Shown: positions 30,576-34,505 of the stretch, one piece after another
Numbering within the stretch: position 1 is the stretch's first letter
Layout: every line of letters starts with the position of its first letter
Source of the DNA: Lachnospiraceae bacterium
GTDB lineage: Bacteria; Bacillota; Clostridia; Lachnospirales; Lachnospiraceae
Direction: 5' to 3'
Length of the DNA: 34,505 nucleotides
Assembly: GCA_017442585.1 (NCBI GenBank)
Contig: JAFRZM010000027.1
Location: 1 to 34,505, forward strand
Position numbers and translations under genes: made by a program
Notes under the pieces: model-generated
Databases searched by the model: none
Told to the model about the DNA's origin: nothing
The model's input: only the letters and a program-made list of their open reading frames with translations

Positions 30576-32681
30576 CTACTGATTGTCGAAAGCCTTTAAA
30601 TATAAACTAAGTGCTATGTTTCTTGCCTGGTCCTTTGTGAATTCATCTTCTGAAAGACTCAACACATAGTAATATTCTTCGCCTTCTTTTGCGAACCAGA
30701 AGTACCAATAATCACCGCTAATATTCATATTTGCATTATTATAAAGGTCGTGCTTTTCTTCGAGCATTATCGCACTCCACGCCCGGTTCGACCGTGTTTC
30801 ACCTATTACTTCTATGTATTCTGCCACTGTGTGATTATGAATTGGTACACCGGAAAGTTGTAACAGTCCGTTGGCAAACTTAATATCTGTATTTCCCGCT
30901 GGGCACCTTGTAAGCATTCCTGAATATAACCATTCTTCAGGTGTTCCTTCGCTACCTTCATTAACCTTAGGTAAAAGCAAGAAACCACCACCGTATCCAA
31001 TCATTTCATCAAAATCACTAAATGAGTATTCTTCAGAAAGGTCTATGTTTATAACCCAGTCAGAAATATCATACGGCAAAATCGCACAGGGGCTGCTTCC
31101 TATAGGAGATATGTAGTATACATAACCAATTATTGCAGGATCCGTCTCTAAAAACATACCCTTACACGCAATTATCACAACGTTCCCGACAGCAGGCTTA
31201 TCTTCATATATACCCGAATCATAGTTTTTAGTGCTCAGCTTATACCTGTTACCCTTTTTTACCGAACCGGAAAACATAGATGCAACATCAGAAGTGACTT
31301 CAACGATAATATACTCGTCATTTTCATCATCACTAACCTCTGTAACAGTTGCAACAAACTGCAATACACTTTGCGGAATCTCACCTTTTGCAAGTATATC
31401 GCTTCCTTTCTCCGCAAAAATACACCATTCATTATCTATCGGCACTTCTATTGTTCCTGCTTGAAATCCAAGCTGATAACCCAACGCTTCAAAATTTGAT
31501 TCACCGTCTTCGTCAGGCACCTCATCTTCCGGTATTACAGAAGTAATGCTTCCATCTAAATTGCCACATCTACCGGTTACTCCCGATACATATCCTGTAT
31601 CTACATACAAAATCCCATTAACCATAAGCATTCTTTTTATGGTTGTATCATCATTATTCTCTTCAGAAAAATCCGTCGTGGCATTATTTTCATCCGGATT
31701 ATCATGCATTATTGAAACATCATTATTATCTTTTCCCTTAGGGTCAGTTAAAAAGCACACGGTAACTGCTGCTATACATATAACCGAAACAACAATTATC
31801 CAAAATGCCGGTTTTTTGTAATTTAAAACGCCCTTAATGCGCGCTTTTACATTGGTTTCACCAAAAGCCAAAGGGCATGCTGCTATACTTCTCCTTTGAA
31901 TATTAAGGTCAAGCAATGCCTGAGAATACGATACAAGATAATCTTTTTCCTTGTCCTTAATTACCTTCTCATCACATGCCGCCTCTATATCACGGCATAA
32001 AAGAATATATGACATCCAACAAAGCGGATTAAACCAATATATAGAAAGAAGTACGAACCCAAGTGGTTTCCAAAAATGATCTCCCCGCTTAAGATGCGCC
32101 TTTTCATGCGCAATAACATACTTCCTTGTTTCTTCATCAAGTGTCGATGGAATATAAATTGCAGGTCGCAATATACCAAGTATGAAAGGCGAGCCAATAC
32201 CATCGCAATTATAAATTTGTAGGCTCGTATCGCCCATACCAATAGACATTTTTACCTGTCTTCTCAGCCTTATGTAACTCATTAGCGCATATGCAGCCAT
32301 AAAAATAATACCTATAATCCATATAATTGCCGCAATATGAATTATTATCTGCAAAGGATTTACACTTACTTCCACATCCGGCGTAAAGCTACTTTCTACA
32401 ACAGGATTTATTGCATTATCAATTATTACAAAACCCGAATCAATTGTCGGTCTATTTGTAGTTATAATTTCTTCAGATATTACCCTTGCACTTGGTATTA
32501 AACTTAAGACGCACTCTATCGAAAACGGCATAATAAGTCTTATTGCTACTACAGCCCAAAGAATGCACAAACTCCACTTTGGAAGTTTCTTAAAAAAGAA
32601 TCTTATAATAGTTACTGCGAGTATTAAGTAGACTGCAGTCAAACTGATATTAAGGATATTTAAGAATAAAGAATCAATCAT
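30576..32681 (-). CDS. blaR1: BlaR1/MecR1-like M56 metalloprotease with non-beta-lactam sensor ectodomain
   Basis: A 701-aa membrane sensor-protease. TM segments lie near 8-30, 38-55 and 111-135; the cytoplasmic M56 peptidase has the zinc motif H192EKAH196 and the third ligand Glu233 in RDIEAACDE; a fourth TM spans 293-310. The external part (312-701) does not look like the penicillin-binding domain of true BlaR1. It starts with a Gly/Cys-containing segment (VSGVTGRCGNLDG) and holds an OB-like stretch near 440-525 (VATVTEVSDDENDEYIIVEV), followed by a unique C-terminus. By analogy it would cleave BlaI when its ligand binds outside. It overlaps blaI by 4 nt. No beta-lactamase gene is adjacent. 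Confidence 0.88.
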   Translation of the reverse strand: MIDSLFLNILNISLTAVYLILAVTIIRFFFKKLPKWSLCILWAVVAIRLIMPFSIECVLSLIPSARVISEEIITTNRPTIDSGFVIIDNAINPVVESSFTPDVEVSVNPLQIIIHIAAIIWIIGIIFMAAYALMSYIRLRRQVKMSIGMGDTSLQIYNCDGIGSPFILGILRPAIYIPSTLDEETRKYVIAHEKAHLKRGDHFWKPLGFVLLSIYWFNPLCWMSYILLCRDIEAACDEKVIKDKEKDYLVSYSQALLDLNIQRRSIAACPLAFGETNVKARIKGVLNYKKPAFWIIVVSVICIAAVTVCFLTDPKGKDNNDVSIMHDNPDENNATTDFSEENNDDTTIKRMLMVNGILYVDTGYVSGVTGRCGNLDGSITSVIPEDEVPDEDGESNFEALGYQLGFQAGTIEVPIDNEWCIFAEKGSDILAKGEIPQSVLQFVATVTEVSDDENDEYIIVEVTSDVASMFSGSVKKGNRYKLSTKNYDSGIYEDKPAVGNVVIIACKGMFLETDPAIIGYVYYISPIGSSPCAILPYDISDWVINIDLSEEYSFSDFDEMIGYGGGFLLLPKVNEGSEGTPEEWLYSGMLTRCPAGNTDIKFANGLLQLSGVPIHNHTVAEYIEVIGETRSNRAWSAIMLEEKHDLYNNANMNISGDYWYFWFAKEGEEYYYVLSLSEDEFTKDQARNIALSLYLKAFDNQ

Positions 32682-33049
32682 TTCTTCCCACCCTCCTTAA
32701 ATCTATCAATCATCTTCTGAATCTCTTCTGCTTCTTTCGCTGAAAGTTTCCTATTCGAGGTAAAAGCGGCTATAAATGAAGGCAACGATCCCGCGTAAGA
32801 TTCTTCAATAATCTGCTCGCTCTTCGCCGAATAAAACTTTTCTTTTGAAATAATCGATGTAACTATTCCTTCTTCATTTTGAAAAATTCCTTTTTCACAA
32901 AGTTTACGTAAAACTGTATAAGTGGTAGACTTCTTCCATCGAAGTTCCTTTTCGCACACCTTAACAAGATCACCTGATGCAATCGGCTCATTCGCCCATA
33001 TAATATCCGCAAAACGTTCCTGAACTATGCCCAATTCAAAATCTATCAT
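32678..33049 (-). CDS. blaI: BlaI/MecI-family repressor
   Basis: A 123-aa winged-helix repressor (FADIIWANEPIASGDLVKVC, then RWKKSTTYTVLRKLCEKGIF as recognition region) with a C-terminal dimerisation helix. Members are cleaved after signalling by the partner M56 protease. Two operator-like dyads overlap its own promoter, implying autorepression. GGGAGGAG lies about 9 nt before the ATG. Confidence 0.93.
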   Translation of the reverse strand: MIDFELGIVQERFADIIWANEPIASGDLVKVCEKELRWKKSTTYTVLRKLCEKGIFQNEEGIVTSIISKEKFYSAKSEQIIEESYAGSLPSFIAAFTSNRKLSAKEAEEIQKMIDRFKEGGKK

Positions 33050-33102
33050 AAATCTAACTCCTCCCGTGCCATGTAAACGGCAGAATATCCATGGTCAAAT
33101 TG

Positions 33103-33154
33103 GTCTATTCGAATAAACTAGTTTTAGTTTACTCCAATAAACCGGCTTTGTCAA
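33103..33154 (-). promoter_or_regulatory. blaI-blaR1 promoter with two operator dyads
   Basis: On the minus strand TTGACA (33149-33154) and TAAACT (33126-33131) are 17 bp apart. Two related 16-bp dyads, GTCTATTCGAATAAAC (33103-33118) and GTTTACTCCAATAAAC (33127-33142), match each other at 13 positions and are 24 bp centre to centre. One covers the -10 and spacer, the other the start region. They differ from the classical TACA/TGTA staphylococcal bla operator. Confidence 0.82.
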
Positions 33155-33171
33155 CATATTTTTCTAAAGAC

Positions 33172-33194
33172 AAAAAAAGGCGGCCGAAGCCGCC
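33172..33194 (-). terminator. Terminator of the HicA-like toxin operon
   Basis: GGCGGC-CGAA-GCCGCC (33179-33194) is followed on the minus strand by seven T residues. It starts 4 bp past the toxin stop. Confidence 0.93.
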
Positions 33195-33197
33195 TAC

Positions 33198-33416
33198 TTA
33201 AATCATATCATTAAAATACTTTTCGCTTACCTGAAGCTGATTCTTTAATATCTCACGCCACATATGTGCGTGGACTTCTCCACTTCCACGGGACACCTTT
33301 GTACGTTTAATTCTTCCGTCAGCCATAATTTTACGATAAAAATCATGGTCAGTACTTTTATAGCATTCCCAGCCGTCGTTTTCGCAGAATCTCTTTAATT
33401 CTTTCCATGTCGGCAT
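33198..33416 (-). CDS. HicA-like toxin
   Basis: A 72-aa basic protein. The order WKELKRFCENDGWECYKSTD-H-DFYRK, then RTKVSRGSGE and MWREILKNQLQVSEKYF is that of HicA-type dsRBD-fold mRNA interferases: a GW turn, a central His (residue 24) on the second strand, and a C-terminal helix. The His is in TDHDFY rather than the common GSHH. Its ATG lies within the end of the antitoxin gene (22-nt overlap), after a GGGGG site. RNase activity is inferred from the family. Confidence 0.78.
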   Translation of the reverse strand: MPTWKELKRFCENDGWECYKSTDHDFYRKIMADGRIKRTKVSRGSGEVHAHMWREILKNQLQVSEKYFNDMI

Positions 33417-33817
33417 ATGATATCCCCCTCAATTGCGTCAATATCTAGTGTTAATGCTTTGAAAACATAAGGGATATGTGCCTGACGATTTGGTGCCTTA
33501 CTCCACAAAGCATATTCCGAGTAGAACTCTTCAGCATATTCCTTTATATACTCTGCCATTCTATGCCTAGCTGCTTCCTCATTCACATCATTAACTACAA
33601 TATCAAGATCAATAGCGCTTAGCGTAACCGTACCGTCATCTTCATTAAACTTATCCGCATAAAAACGGTATCCTGCAAGCATAGCATTCAAAGTAGACAC
33701 GCTCATAATAGCGACATTGTCATGTGTCCTCTTAACATATGCAGGTCTTTCATGTGCAACCTGATCAAGCGTAAAAGACCAATTCTTTCTTACATCAGTA
33801 GCATTTAATAAATCCAT
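33395..33817 (-). CDS. Antitoxin with Phd/YefM-like N-terminus and HicB-like C-terminus
   Basis: A 140-aa protein. Residues 1-50 (NATDVRKNWSFTLDQVAHER, VAIMSVSTLNAMLAGY) resemble the Phd/YefM DNA-binding fold. Residues about 65-130 (SAIDLDIVVNDVNEEAARHR, then MAEYIKEYAEEFY) recall the partial RNase-H-like HicB domain. Such a mixture would bind DNA with one end and the HicA-like toxin with the other. The start at 33817 is set by GGAGG 5 nt upstream; a longer frame from TTG at 33889 begins inside the -35 box and is not used. First gene of the toxin-antitoxin operon. Confidence 0.75.
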   Translation of the reverse strand: MDLLNATDVRKNWSFTLDQVAHERPAYVKRTHDNVAIMSVSTLNAMLAGYRFYADKFNEDDGTVTLSAIDLDIVVNDVNEEAARHRMAEYIKEYAEEFYSEYALWSKAPNRQAHIPYVFKALTLDIDAIEGDIICRHGKN

Positions 33818-33855
33818 AATAACCTCCATATAAAAAACAAAACTAATTATTTGTA

Positions 33856-33889
33856 TTGATATACTATCAAAAAGTGTACACTTTGTCAA
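33856..33889 (-). promoter_or_regulatory. Toxin-antitoxin promoter with two palindromic operators
   Basis: On the minus strand TTGACA (33884-33889) and TAGTAT (33861-33866) are 17 bp apart. The spacer contains the perfect palindrome AAAGTGTACACTTT (33871-33884), and the -10 lies in the perfect dyad TTGATA-N3-TATCAA (33856-33870). Both positions would block RNA polymerase, the usual layout for autoregulated toxin-antitoxin operons. Confidence 0.85.
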
Positions 33890-33913
33890 TAATGTACGCT
33901 TTTGTTTTTGTAT

Positions 33914-33950
33914 AAAAAAAGAAACCGTAAATCCTTCGACTTACAGTTTC
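33914..33950 (-). terminator. Terminator of the tRNA-Met-Asp-Val-Leu operon
   Basis: GAAACCGTAA / TTACAGTTTC (33921-33950) pairs fully in minus-strand RNA with one G-U, and is followed there by TTTTTTTATA. It begins 5 bp after tRNA-Leu. Confidence 0.9.
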
Positions 33951-33954
33951 CTCA

Positions 33955-34038
33955 TGCCGGCGACCGGAATCGAACCGGTACTGTATTGCTACAACAGGAT
34001 TTTAAGTCCTGCGCGTCTGCCAGTTCCGCCACGCCGGC
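33955..34038 (-). tRNA. tRNA-Leu (anticodon TAA)
   Basis: A class II tRNA with a long variable arm (TGTTGTAGCAATACAGT region). Acceptor GCCGGCG pairs CGCCGGC, anticodon loop CTTAAAA between CAGGA and TCCTG, T-loop GGTTCGATTCC, discriminator A. Last gene of the operon. Confidence 0.95.
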
Positions 34039-34044
34039 AAACCC

Positions 34045-34144
34045 AAATAGGAGGAACCCAACGAAGTTGGGAGGAACCTATTTATCACGCGCGAGCTCCA
34101 TCGCGAAGCGATTTCACATGCGAGCGCTTCCCCACCAGTGGTGG
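34045..34144. repeat. Inter-tRNA nested palindrome (copy A)
   Basis: Hairpin 1 has outer arms AATAGG / CCTATT (34046-34082) and inner CCCAAC-GAA-GTTGGG (34057-34071). Hairpin 2 has inner arms ATCGC-GAA-GCGAT (34100-34112) with a weaker outer stem based on GCGC. A third small dyad CCACCA-G-TGGTGG lies at 34132-34144. The skeleton matches copy B at 34237, with changed but still paired arms. Confidence 0.8.
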
Positions 34145-34159
34145 TAGAATTTCCTTTAA

Positions 34160-34232
34160 TGGGACCAATAGGGCTCGAACCTATGACCCTCTGCTTGTAA
34201 GGCAGATGCTCTCCCAGCTGAGCTATGATCCC
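34160..34232 (-). tRNA. tRNA-Val (anticodon TAC)
   Basis: Minus-strand cloverleaf: acceptor GGGATCA pairing TGGTCCC (one G-U), anticodon loop CTTACAA between TCTGC and GCAGA, T-loop GGTTCGAGCCC, discriminator A, no CCA. Confidence 0.95.
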
Positions 34233-34236
34233 ATGT

Positions 34237-34330
34237 ACAAATAGGAGGGACCCACATAAGTGGGAAGACCCTGTTTGTCACGACGCACGCGTTCGCGAAG
34301 CGAATTGCATCGCGTGCTGTCTTCCACTCC
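34237..34330. repeat. Inter-tRNA nested palindrome (copy B)
   Basis: Hairpin 1 has outer arms ACAAATAGG / CCTGTTTGT with one G-U and inner CCCAC-ATAA-GTGGG (34251-34264). Hairpin 2 has outer arms GCACGCG / CGCGTGC (34285-34291 and 34311-34317) and inner TTCGC-GAA-GCGAA (34292-34304). It lies between tRNA-Asp and tRNA-Val. Shared blocks with copy A are AAATAGGAGG, TTTRTCACG and CGCGAAGCGA. Confidence 0.8.
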
Positions 34331-34336
34331 TAAAAA

Positions 34337-34410
34337 CGACCCAAACGGGACTCGAACCCGTGACCTTCGCCGTGACAGGGCGACGCTCTAACCAACTGAG
34401 CCAGTGGGCC
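34337..34410 (-). tRNA. tRNA-Asp (anticodon GTC)
   Basis: Minus-strand cloverleaf: acceptor GGCCCAC with GGGTC on the 3' side (the innermost pair is C-T), anticodon loop CTGTCAC between TCGCC and GGCGA, T-loop GGTTCGAGTCC, discriminator G. Confidence 0.94.
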
Positions 34411-34444
34411 TAATTAAAGATTTCGTAAAAAGGTTATAAATAAA

Positions 34445-34464
34445 GGAATCATAAAGATGATTCC
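34445..34464. repeat. Small perfect hairpin between tRNA-Met and tRNA-Asp
   Basis: GGAATCAT-AAAG-ATGATTCC. On the minus strand it is followed by TTTATTTATAACCTTTTT, so it could be a weak terminator or a processing signal inside the tRNA operon. Confidence 0.5.
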
Positions 34465-34470
34465 CTATAG

Positions 34471-34505
34471 TGGACCTGCGGGGACTCGAACCCAGGACCG
34501 ACCGG
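34471..34505 (-). tRNA. Partial tRNA, probably tRNA-Met, cut by the window edge
   Basis: Only the 3' part is present: the 3' side of an anticodon stem (CCGGT), T-arm CTGGGTTCGAGTCCCCG and acceptor CAGGTCC plus discriminator A. The string ACCGGTCGGTCCTGGGTTCG as known from clostridial elongator tRNA-Met suggests Met, but the anticodon is outside the window. Confidence 0.75.

Noticed and set aside
33818-33889. N-terminal extension of the antitoxin from a TTG codon
   Set aside because: The codon is part of the -35 box and the extension crosses the promoter and operators; GGAGG marks the ATG at 33817.
34045-34330. CRISPR array
   Set aside because: The repeats are variable nested palindromes located between tRNA genes, with no regular spacers and no cas genes.

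Overview
The window looks like chromosome of a low-GC Gram-positive anaerobe, most likely a plant-fibre-using member of the Lachnospiraceae (Clostridia). This is an inference from a cellobiose phosphorylase next to a CelC-like GH5 and a cellodextrin-type ABC importer, an orphan pduL, a BlaI/BlaR1 pair, tRNA genes without encoded CCA, and strong AGGAGG ribosome binding sites. Most genes lie on the minus strand.

Left part (1-13527): a tRNA operon (Pro-Gly-Arg) with a consensus promoter; a compact minus-strand series rlmL, membrane-anchored papain-like protease, membrane-anchored N-acetylmuramoyl-L-alanine amidase, unknown membrane protein, NUDIX hydrolase and rdgB, several of which overlap; a cyclic-nucleotide-binding-like protein of unknown role; a chemoreceptor; and the hflK-hflC pair.

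Middle part (13767-20392): an accessory-looking block of small genes. It holds an autoregulated-looking HTH-nucleotidyltransferase / HEPN / GNAT operon, a divergent XRE regulator, VOC, TfoX-N, DinB-like and GNAT genes, an unrecognised 188-aa gene, and two small genes broken by frameshift. It ends at a tRNA-Arg(ACG) gene whose 3' end is partly duplicated about 150 bp downstream.

Right part (20479-29690): a beta-glucan oligosaccharide utilisation locus. A minus-strand operon encodes solute-binding lipoprotein, two permeases, ATPase and a LacI-type repressor; cellobiose phosphorylase is divergent from it. Two matching LacI-type operators sit just downstream of the two divergent -10 boxes, so one repressor probably controls both transcripts. 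An intracellular CelC-like GH5 follows. The inferred flow is import of cellodextrins, intracellular hydrolysis by GH5, and phosphorolysis of cellobiose to glucose-1-phosphate plus glucose.

Far right (29709-34505): orphan pduL, blaI-blaR1 with two operator dyads over their promoter, a HicA-like toxin with a Phd/HicB-like antitoxin and its operators, then a second tRNA operon (Met-Asp-Val-Leu, in transcription order).

A recurring theme is long nested palindromes in intergenic and inter-tRNA spacers (187-280, 7088-7211, 20119-20256, 29709-29804, 34045-34144, 34237-34330). Their skeleton is similar while arm sequences change in a paired way. They resemble no element I can name and are the best candidate for an undescribed structured repeat family here. 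No CRISPR array, IS element, integrase or rRNA was seen. All assignments come from reading the sequence; no database search was run.
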